Position numbers and translations under genes: made by a program. A DNA stretch of 64,000 nt, from positions 10,218-74,217 of the forward strand of contig CAKQRB010000036.1 in the NCBI GenBank assembly GCA_934271195.1. The letters run 5' to 3'. Of this stretch, positions 1 through 6,952 are shown in pieces; position 1 is the first letter of the stretch; each line of letters starts with the position of its first letter. The notes under the pieces were generated by a model. It worked only from the letters and a program-made list of their open reading frames with translations. It ran no database searches and was not told where the DNA came from. The stretch comes from an uncultured Alphaproteobacteria bacterium. Its GTDB lineage: Bacteria > Pseudomonadota > Alphaproteobacteria > RF32 > CAG-239.

Positions 1-331
1 CGTCACGCTCTAAATCAAAAGCAATGGCTTTTTCTTGCGCCAAATGCAAAATCTTGTCACGCTGGACAGCCACTACATATGGTTTTTCCGGATCAATTGC
101 CTCTGCTTCCAGCGCCATCAGCCCGTATACAATCGCTTTCACCGTACCGTGCCCTTCACCGGTCAGGGCTAACGAACCGTAAAGAGTGGTCTCCACCCGT
201 TCGACTTTACCAAAAACCTCATTAGCCTTCAAATTCTCAATATATCTTTTGGCCGCACGCATCGGTCCGACCGTATGCGAACTCGACGGCCCGACGCCAA
301 TCGAGAAAATTTCAAAAAAACTGTAGTACAT
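1..331 (-). CDS. sdaA: L-serine dehydratase, N-terminal part (runs off the window)
   Basis: This is the first 110 or so codons of an iron-sulfur L-serine ammonia-lyase, which deaminates L-serine to pyruvate and ammonia in the cytoplasm. The start ATG is at 331-329 and the frame stays open to base 1, so the C-terminal catalytic domain lies outside the window. The N-terminus shows the family signature FSIGVGPSSSHTVGPMRAA at about residues 9-27, typical of the beta domain of single-chain SdaA enzymes. It sits 8 bp downstream of the M49-like peptidase gene on the same strand and is probably cotranscribed with it. Identification is confident; whether the gene is intact cannot be seen here. Confidence 0.9.
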   Translation of the reverse strand, partial: MYYSFFEIFSIGVGPSSSHTVGPMRAAKRYIENLKANEVFGKVERVETTLYGSLALTGEGHGTVKAIVYGLMALEAEAIDPEKPYVVAVQRDKILHLAQEKAIAFDLERD

Positions 332-339
332 TCAATCCT

Positions 340-2055
340 CTAAAAAAACATTTGTATATCTTTATACGGCTTCACGCCCAATTCGGCATGAACAGCGGCG
401 ATTTTTTGCGAAACATCGCTCCAGACGCTATAGCGATCAATAAACTCTTTTGCCTTTTGCGGAGACATTGAAAGCTGAATATCAACGGTATCTTCAAGCA
501 GCTGATTCATAACCTGCGGAAAACGTTCAAAATCTATATGCAGTTTCATATCTTCGTCAAATGAAATCGCCTTATTTTCCAACAAATAATTCAATTCAAT
601 CAGCTCAGCCACCCGATGTGGCAGGGACAACTGCGGTTTTGCCTTCCCAAACAAGCGATAAACTACATGTGTCACATAAATCTTCTTCAAAGTTTCTTCA
701 TCAATAACGCCGGCTTTAACGTACTCCGGCATAAAAGCCATTGAAACAATATCAGCCTTATGCTCTTCAATAATATGCTTATATTGCCCCAATCCGGTCT
801 GATACCTGCTGTCCGGCCCCAAAGAATGGCCGTTTTCATGTCCTATAACAAACAAATGGTCAGTTTCGGGATCAAAATACCGGTGCAGCTCCGGAGCAAC
901 CAGCTTTTCCAAAAGTTTCCGATTCTTTTCTTTATCCACGCTCATCCTGACCTGACGATGATAAACATTGCGCCGGCCGCCGCCGGTTTTAATGGACAAC
1001 TTGTCATTATTGGGAAGATTCTGCGCGGTTGTTATCCCGCCGCGGCATTGTGCATAATCTCCGGTTAAAGCGGCCAAGTCTGCATCAACCATTGTCTGCT
1101 TAACTTCGTTGCTTTTGTTGATATTTTGCTCATAACGGTCGGCAAAAGGCATCTTTGCAGCCAGCTCTTTCATCAAATCCTTAAACTTGAGCAGCAGTTC
1201 CGTTCCCTGCTTATTGACGATTCCGACACGAATTCCAAGCATATCTTTAGAATTAACTTCAATATTGTAACGGTTAAGAAGTGCCATCAAAGCACTGTTC
1301 TCAAACACACTCGGCGTAATCGTATCATCATAACATTCCCTGCTCAGCGTAAACTCAAGTTCACTGTCCTGCAACACTGCCCAATGCTTGTCCGCCAGCA
1401 TATCCATATCCTCATTATTCTGAATCAACGCCTGAGCCTGCCAGCCGAGATAATCTTTAAACTTCTCATCGGTGGTATAATGTGCGGCCACTTCAAGTTC
1501 ATTGGCAATCGCCGAAAACTCTTCGGCAAAATATTCAGTATAATCGATGGCTTTTAACACACCGCCGTCACGCCGTACCATTGTCCGCGCGCTCAAAATT
1601 CTTCTGACTTCATCAACTTTACCGTTTTCCAGCATTTTTTTAATAATCTTATGAAATTCTTCAACACTGAGGTCCTCCGGATAAAAATTCCGCCCCGGTC
1701 GGCCGGAAATTCCCTTAAAAATTTCCACAGGTTCGGCATCAAGGCCGTTCAGCCCCTCCACGCCGTTCAAAGACTGAAAAAGTTTAAGCGCCTTGGCCGC
1801 ATGAGAACTGCTTTTTGCAGCCTTTTCCAAAGCTTTTCGCTGGACAATATTCATATGATGATCCTGCTCCTGCGAAACCTCATTCATGATTTTTGCCGCC
1901 GCGACCAAATGCTTCAAAGCCTTCTTATCCCCTTCCTGCAGCTTCAGATACCCTTCAAATTGCTCATCAATCAAAACCACCGGCAGCATTTGTTCATTCA
2001 GCATCTTATCCAATTCTGCTTCGCTGTAGGCAATTTCATATCCGTTAATTTCCAT
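340..2055 (-). CDS. M49-like zinc metallopeptidase (dipeptidyl-peptidase III relative)
   Basis: A 571-residue protein with no signal peptide, so probably cytoplasmic. Seen in the sequence: a zinc-binding HENGH pentapeptide at residues 406-410 and a downstream EEHKAD segment at 430-435. This is the pairing (HExxH, then E-[EH]-x-x-A-[DE]) expected of M49 dipeptidyl-peptidase III relatives, which remove N-terminal dipeptides from oligopeptides. The N-terminal 350 residues are mostly helical and carry no motif I can name. The gene overlaps the end of the upstream Memo-AMMECR1 gene by 11 bp and is followed 8 bp later by sdaA, so the three form one unit. Inference: peptide breakdown feeding amino-acid catabolism. 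The family call rests on the metal motifs; substrate specificity is unknown. Confidence 0.65.
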   Translation of the reverse strand: MEINGYEIAYSEAELDKMLNEQMLPVVLIDEQFEGYLKLQEGDKKALKHLVAAAKIMNEVSQEQDHHMNIVQRKALEKAAKSSSHAAKALKLFQSLNGVEGLNGLDAEPVEIFKGISGRPGRNFYPEDLSVEEFHKIIKKMLENGKVDEVRRILSARTMVRRDGGVLKAIDYTEYFAEEFSAIANELEVAAHYTTDEKFKDYLGWQAQALIQNNEDMDMLADKHWAVLQDSELEFTLSRECYDDTITPSVFENSALMALLNRYNIEVNSKDMLGIRVGIVNKQGTELLLKFKDLMKELAAKMPFADRYEQNINKSNEVKQTMVDADLAALTGDYAQCRGGITTAQNLPNNDKLSIKTGGGRRNVYHRQVRMSVDKEKNRKLLEKLVAPELHRYFDPETDHLFVIGHENGHSLGPDSRYQTGLGQYKHIIEEHKADIVSMAFMPEYVKAGVIDEETLKKIYVTHVVYRLFGKAKPQLSLPHRVAELIELNYLLENKAISFDEDMKLHIDFERFPQVMNQLLEDTVDIQLSMSPQKAKEFIDRYSVWSDVSQKIAAVHAELGVKPYKDIQMFF

Positions 2056-3610
2056 TTTTCTTAATCTCCACAGTTCTAAAACGATAAGCTTTTAATTTGT
2101 CAGACCAATAAGTCGGACTCATACCTGCTTTTAACTTAAGCTGGGTCAAAAATTCTTTTTTGTCGGGAAACTCTTGCCACATGGCCGGCAAAAAAAGCCC
2201 CTGACGATTGCCGTCGCGCAGAACGATGCCGTCCGTTTCCGGCTGCAACTGGGCAAGCAACCCTTCCTCGCCGTCAAAATTTAACCGCTCATAATCCGTC
2301 AGAAAAGTAATTCTGATTTCCAAATCTGCAAGTTCTTCCGGCTTAACGCTGTCAAAACGCACATCGTCCGACGCCGCGGCTCTGGCATTTTCCGCCACAT
2401 CAAGCACCACGGCCTGCTTAGCCCGCAGACTTCCGGCGTCTCCCCGCATTGTGCCCTTGTTAAACAAGGTCACGAATACGGCGCCTTTGTCAAACAGGTT
2501 TCCTTCATATTTTTTGCGGGAAGGCTTGTACTTTTTACCGTTCTGCAACCACTCTTCCAAACTTTCTTCCGCCACTTTTAACAAATCAGAACCATATTTC
2601 TCGGCAAAAAGCCTGATACTTTCCGCCTCCAGCTCGATCAGCGTCGGAAACACGTCCTTTTCTTTTTCCGGCGTTACGTTCAACCAGCTTTCATATTTCC
2701 AGTTAGCCCTGATTTCTTCTTCCAGCCCGTCACTGCTGTATCCGTCAATCAACAAAGACGACATCCGCAGCTCCTTGGCAAAATGCAACGCCGTCTGAAT
2801 TCCGACATCTCCGCACGGATGCTTCTTAACCTTGCCCAAATCCGGCAACTTCTTTTTTTCATCATTCTTCTGAACCTGCTTCTGCTGTTCATAATAAGCA
2901 GACAAATCAGCAAAGAAGACAAAAAGTGTTTCATCATCATACAAATACGGTCTCAGCCCCTGCTCCAGTTTTTCTGCCGTCGTATTTCCGTAAATAACCG
3001 GTAACACTGAAAAGTTCTGATTAATTTTTTTCAAAAAAAACAGATGTTTTTTCCAATAATCCTGATTTTTCCAATCACCCCCGCCTTTTTTCCAGCCATA
3101 AGCCAGTACCGTCCGTACCATATCTTCATTCACCGGCACATCTCCGTCCGGCATCGCCAATGCCTGAAAAGCCGGCAGATGAATGCCGAAAAATTTTTCT
3201 CCGCATTCCGGAATTAACATAATAACATTCTTAAACTTTCTGCCGGTCTGAGCCAGTCTCCAATAAGCCTTAGCCGTAACCGCAGCATAATATTTATAAC
3301 CGTTTTGCGGCACAATCAAAATCTTCGGCAGTACGTTCTGACGCTTATAACCGGAGCCGAAATAATAACCGGTATCCTGATTGCCGTCCGGAACCTTTTT
3401 CAGATAAAACCAGCTGGCAACTGCCGGCAGCTCATATTTTTCCAGTTCATCATACTGCGGCACATAATTATTGATTTTTTCAGCATTGGACGACAAATGC
3501 GCATATAAATAATCATAATTCAGCCAAAGCAGCATTGCAGCTGCAAAGCTCCAAAAAACATAATAAAAAACCCCGTGTTTTTTTACATTTTCATCACTGT
3601 CAATATTCAT
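2045..3610 (-). CDS. Membrane-anchored Memo-AMMECR1 fusion (AmmeMemoRadiSam B+A type)
   Basis: A 521-residue protein. Residues about 14-31 form one hydrophobic segment, a likely N-terminal anchor. Residues about 90-350 match the Memo fold, with a PQNGY box at 101-105, a MPDGDVPVNED segment at 153-163, and CGDVG followed by a DGYSSDG segment near 289-295. Residues about 375-515 match AMMECR1, including MRGDAGSL near 388 and GLFLPAMWQEFP at 471-482. Such domains occur beside a radical-SAM protein in the AmmeMemoRadiSam system, whose chemistry is poorly understood; no radical-SAM partner is in this window. Unusual: the family PHAGY, GPSH and SHY boxes, which carry metal-binding His residues, read PQNGY, IPEC and AYY, so the Memo half may not bind metal normally. 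The 3' end overlaps the M49-like gene by 11 bp. Confidence 0.75.
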   Translation of the reverse strand: MNIDSDENVKKHGVFYYVFWSFAAAMLLWLNYDYLYAHLSSNAEKINNYVPQYDELEKYELPAVASWFYLKKVPDGNQDTGYYFGSGYKRQNVLPKILIVPQNGYKYYAAVTAKAYWRLAQTGRKFKNVIMLIPECGEKFFGIHLPAFQALAMPDGDVPVNEDMVRTVLAYGWKKGGGDWKNQDYWKKHLFFLKKINQNFSVLPVIYGNTTAEKLEQGLRPYLYDDETLFVFFADLSAYYEQQKQVQKNDEKKKLPDLGKVKKHPCGDVGIQTALHFAKELRMSSLLIDGYSSDGLEEEIRANWKYESWLNVTPEKEKDVFPTLIELEAESIRLFAEKYGSDLLKVAEESLEEWLQNGKKYKPSRKKYEGNLFDKGAVFVTLFNKGTMRGDAGSLRAKQAVVLDVAENARAAASDDVRFDSVKPEELADLEIRITFLTDYERLNFDGEEGLLAQLQPETDGIVLRDGNRQGLFLPAMWQEFPDKKEFLTQLKLKAGMSPTYWSDKLKAYRFRTVEIKKNGN

Positions 3611-3676
3611 CTGCCGGACTTTCTCGATCTGTTTTATTTCTGCTGGATATTAGAACATGACGACCTTAAAATTTTG

Positions 3677-4369
3677 CTAATTTTCATCATTCAAAGCAGC
3701 ATAAAAGTGTACAAAATCATCAAAATACCGGATTTTTTCCGGCTGTTCCGTTTCCGTATGCCAAATATCTTCGCCAATCCGAATCGGCAGGGCATGCGCA
3801 GCCTTTGCGCAATCGCTGTCCGCAGGGCTGTCTCCGACCATCCAAACTTCCTCGGGAGAAATTTCGTCCGGCAGCAAATACCCGGTCAAAGCATAAAAAA
3901 TATGTTCGGGATACGGCTTGTCATGTTCGGCTTCATGCCCGCATACAATTTTTTCAAACATATCGGGATCAAAAAGCAAGGGCAGTTCATAATCCAAAAG
4001 CCGGCGGTCTTTATTGCTCATAATCATCATCTTAATCCGGCGCGATGCTAAAAAGTCCAACACCTGTCTCACCCCATCAAAAGTTGAAATCAGATCTTTT
4101 ACATGCCGCAAATAAATCTCGACATAACGGGCATAGATTTCCTCAGCCCTCTCGCCAAAAAAAATCGGAAAATTATCTTTAAAAGACAAATCGTGATTCC
4201 TGTTTTTGCACACATCTTCCCACTTTGGAAGTCCCTTTTCGGCAAGCACCTGCCGAATGGCAAACAGCAAAGCCGGACGACTATTGGCCAAAGTATTGTC
4301 CCAGTCAAAAATCACAAAACGGACTTTTCCGAGCGGCAAATGTTTGTTTCTCATCTCAAAATGTTCCAT
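3677..4369 (-). CDS. HAD-superfamily hydrolase (phosphoglycolate phosphatase-like)
   Basis: A 230-residue cytoplasmic HAD phosphatase. Motif I is FDWDNT at residues 21-26 (nucleophile Asp22, acid/base Asp24). Motif II is in IMSNKD, the motif III Lys lies in the EHDKPYP segment, and motif IV is WMVGDSPADSD. The helical cap between motifs I and II has the size seen in phosphoglycolate phosphatase (Gph) relatives. Substrate cannot be read from sequence; small phosphorylated metabolites are usual. It starts 66 bp upstream of the Memo-AMMECR1 gene on the same strand and may lead that operon. An alternative start six codons in (ATG at 4354) is possible; neither has a strong ribosome binding site. 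Confidence 0.8.
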   Translation of the reverse strand: MEHFEMRNKHLPLGKVRFVIFDWDNTLANSRPALLFAIRQVLAEKGLPKWEDVCKNRNHDLSFKDNFPIFFGERAEEIYARYVEIYLRHVKDLISTFDGVRQVLDFLASRRIKMMIMSNKDRRLLDYELPLLFDPDMFEKIVCGHEAEHDKPYPEHIFYALTGYLLPDEISPEEVWMVGDSPADSDCAKAAHALPIRIGEDIWHTETEQPEKIRYFDDFVHFYAALNDEN

Positions 4370-4421
4370 CTGTTAATTTCCGTTCAAAAGTAATTAAATT
4401 TTACCAGTTTTCAAGATAGCA

Positions 4422-4445
4422 ATAATGCCCGTTCCCGGGCATTAT
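4422..4445 (-). terminator. Hairpin downstream of serS
   Basis: A perfect 10-bp inverted repeat (4422-4431 pairing with 4436-4445) with a 4-base loop lies between the serS stop and the HAD gene start. No clear T-run follows on the minus strand, so it is either a weak terminator or a 3'-end stabilising hairpin. Confidence 0.4.
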
Positions 4446-4472
4446 AATACATAAAGGGCAATGTCGGCGGAG

Positions 4473-5762
4473 CTACGCGACTTTTCCTTTTCCGATAACA
4501 GCCTTGCCGCCCATATAAGGCTGCAGTTTGGCCGGAATATTCACCGTTCCGTCTGCATTCTGATGATTTTCCAGCAGCGGAACCAGAACACGCGGCGTTG
4601 CCACGCCGGTATTATTCAACGTATGAACAAACTTGACCTTGCCGTCGGCATTGTCACGATAACGCAGATTTGTGCGTCGAGCCTGCCATTCCGTAATATT
4701 GGAACAACTGTGCGTCTCACGATAACAATTCTGCGTCGGCACCCAGGCTTCCAAATCATATTGGCGATATTTCGGTGCGCCCATATCTCCGGTACAAACC
4801 TCCAAAACCTGATACGGAAGTTCCAAATCCCGCAAGACTTCTTCCGAAATCGCCAACAGTTTCTGATGCCATTTTTCACTTTCGTTAATGTCATTTTTGC
4901 AAATAACGAATTGCTCCGTCTTCATAAACTGGTGAACACGGGTCAGGCCGCGGGTGTCTTTCCCCGCAGCGCCTGCCTCACGACGGAAACAGGGAGAAAA
5001 TCCGGCATACAAAATCGGTAGTTCGCTTTCATTTAAAATCTCGTCGGCCCGCAGCGAGTTCAAAATCAGCTCGGCCGTACCGGACAGATAAATGTCATCG
5101 GCCGGCATATAATAAATTTCATCGCGCGAGAACGGCAGATATCCCTGACCGTACAATGGCCTTTCTTTAGAAATTGACGGTACGGTAATAATCGTAAAGC
5201 CATGAGCGGCCAGCTTGTCCAAAACCATCATATGAATAGCCAGCTCCAACTTTGCCAGCTCGTTTTTAATGGCATAGGTACGCGCGCCCGAAACCTTGGC
5301 GATTCGTTCCATTTCGCTCCAATCGTTAAGTTCCATCAATTCAACATGGTCACGCGGCTTAAAGTCAAACTTGCGCGGCTCACCGACCTTGCGCCTGACC
5401 ACATTGGCGGAATCATCGGGACCGACTGGACTTTGCGGGCTGGGCATATTCGGCATTCTGAGCATAATCTCGTCAAACTTAGCCTTAACGGCATCAAGCT
5501 CTTCCAGCTCTTTTTTCAGCTCTTCGCCAATTTCCTTACTCCTGGCAATAATTGCCGGACGCTCTTCGGCAGAGGCGGATTTAATAGCATTACTGAGCTT
5601 GTTTTTCTCTTCCGATTTTGCCTGTGATGAGGTCTTAAGCTTATTCATCTCAAAGTACAGACTTTCCAATTCATCCAGACTGATAACCTTGCCATAACCT
5701 TTTTTATCCAGACCTTCCTGAATAAGTGGCTTATTCTCAATAATGTATTTTATATCCAACAT
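4473..5762 (-). CDS. serS: Serine--tRNA ligase
   Basis: Seryl-tRNA synthetase charges tRNA-Ser (and tRNA-Sec where present) with serine. The 429-residue protein has the usual layout: an N-terminal coiled-coil arm rich in Lys and Glu (about 30-105) that binds the long variable arm of tRNA-Ser, then the class II catalytic core. Motif 2 is CFRREAGAAGKDTRGLTRVH at 258-277 and motif 3 is TPRVLVPLLENHQ at 389-401. Length and domain order are normal and the start (ATG at 5762) fits the conserved MLDIKYI opening. It is flanked by terminator-like hairpins on both sides and is probably monocistronic. Confidence 0.97.
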   Translation of the reverse strand: MLDIKYIIENKPLIQEGLDKKGYGKVISLDELESLYFEMNKLKTSSQAKSEEKNKLSNAIKSASAEERPAIIARSKEIGEELKKELEELDAVKAKFDEIMLRMPNMPSPQSPVGPDDSANVVRRKVGEPRKFDFKPRDHVELMELNDWSEMERIAKVSGARTYAIKNELAKLELAIHMMVLDKLAAHGFTIITVPSISKERPLYGQGYLPFSRDEIYYMPADDIYLSGTAELILNSLRADEILNESELPILYAGFSPCFRREAGAAGKDTRGLTRVHQFMKTEQFVICKNDINESEKWHQKLLAISEEVLRDLELPYQVLEVCTGDMGAPKYRQYDLEAWVPTQNCYRETHSCSNITEWQARRTNLRYRDNADGKVKFVHTLNNTGVATPRVLVPLLENHQNADGTVNIPAKLQPYMGGKAVIGKGKVA

Positions 5763-5960
5763 CTTACAACTGTCCTAAAATTTTAATTAATTCTATTGGA
5801 TTGTTAGAGTAGCAACTTTACAAATAAATACAACACAAAAATGCAGTCTGTATACGAAAATATGCAAGAAGAAAACGTTCCGCATTTCACGCCGCATTGC
5901 AATCCCGTCCTTACACAGGCCTTTTATCTTTCTGTTTTTCCTGAACCCCGTCAATCATAG

Positions 5961-5986
5961 AAAAAGGAAGAAAATACATTTCCTCC
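5961..5986 (-). terminator. Intrinsic terminator of the exported-protein gene
   Basis: On the minus strand an 8-bp stem with one G-U pair (5986-5979 with 5973-5966) and a 5-base loop is followed by five T residues (5965-5961), just after the stop of the gene at 5996-6817. Confidence 0.6.
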
Positions 5987-5995
5987 CTTTTCCTT

Positions 5996-6817
5996 CTAAT
6001 TTCCGATATTAAGATTAACTTTGTTCCAACCTTCGGTTTTCTTTTCTTCCTGCGGCTTTCCGTCCTCCCAGCCGCGAACAGGCTGTTTTCGTTTGTTAAT
6101 CAGCGCTTTCTGTTCTTCCGTCTGTACCACGCCTACCGGCAACAGCTGGTTCAGCAAAGCCGGCGACACGAAATCCTGCCGTTTTTTCAGCATCGGATCA
6201 ACAATACTGTCAACCTTGTCGGCAGACGGCTTCAAGTTAAACGTTTTTACGGAGCCGCCGTAAAAAACCGAAAGAGAATGACAAGGCGAAGACAATAAAA
6301 TGTCAGTATTATCCACTCCGCGCACAAATCGCAGCATGATTCGAGGATTAATAATGCAATTTTCTGTTTTTTCAAAATCCACATTCTCCGGTGTCTTCAA
6401 AAAGCTGGTAACCACGTCGTCCCGCTTCTCTTTGCTCAAAACGCCGCAAAAACTCTTTAAGGCCATGCCGTCCATGTTATATCCGGAATAGGTATTGCTG
6501 CGGCTGGCCACCTCATAACAAAAAACCTGTTCGGCGTCTGTAATGTTTTCCAGCGCCGGACGGCCGATACTGTCAATAATCGGCTGCAACACTTCGTCTT
6601 TGGCTGTTTTCTGTACACGAGGTTCGGCAGTTTGCGCCTCTTTATCACCGTCCCTGCGCCAGCCGTCCTTATTTCCCTGAAAAGACCGTACGCCCTCGGC
6701 TTCTATTCCCAGCCCCGACAGTTCATCAGCCACGCCGCCGGAAAAATCATCAGCAGCCTGAGCTTCTGAAAGCACACAAAATATTCCGACAACTATCAGC
6801 ACAAACAATCTGCTCAT
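5996..6817 (-). CDS. Exported protein of unknown function
   Basis: I do not recognise this 273-residue protein. I chose the ATG at 6817 rather than the longer frame open from 6910 because a GGGAG ribosome binding site precedes it and it opens directly with a signal peptide (MSRLFVLIVVGIFCVLSEAQA, cleavage near residue 21). The mature part is hydrophilic with several Cys residues that could form periplasmic disulfides (in FCYEVA, SFCGVL, ENCIIN, SSPCHS). It ends with a charged Lys/Glu/Trp tail. It follows the PilV-like gene but is separated by a strong terminator at 6912-6938, so it has its own promoter. A pilus or envelope role is only guilt by association. Confidence 0.7.
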   Translation of the reverse strand: MSRLFVLIVVGIFCVLSEAQAADDFSGGVADELSGLGIEAEGVRSFQGNKDGWRRDGDKEAQTAEPRVQKTAKDEVLQPIIDSIGRPALENITDAEQVFCYEVASRSNTYSGYNMDGMALKSFCGVLSKEKRDDVVTSFLKTPENVDFEKTENCIINPRIMLRFVRGVDNTDILLSSPCHSLSVFYGGSVKTFNLKPSADKVDSIVDPMLKKRQDFVSPALLNQLLPVGVVQTEEQKALINKRKQPVRGWEDGKPQEEKKTEGWNKVNLNIGN

Positions 6818-6911
6818 CTTTTCTCCCTCTCGTTGTCTTTTTTCTGATATAGCATAATCATTATAAAACAAAATTCCATCAAAAATCTTAACATACCAAA
6901 AAATCCCCAAG

Positions 6912-6938
6912 AAAAAAACCTCCGCATGACTGCGAAGG
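6912..6938 (-). terminator. Strong intrinsic terminator after the PilV-like gene
   Basis: On the minus strand an 8-bp GC-rich stem (6938-6931 with 6926-6919, one G-U pair) and 4-base loop is followed by seven T residues (6918-6912). It ends the PilM-like/PilV-like unit. Confidence 0.85.
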
Positions 6939-6952
6939 CTTTTCTCTGATGA

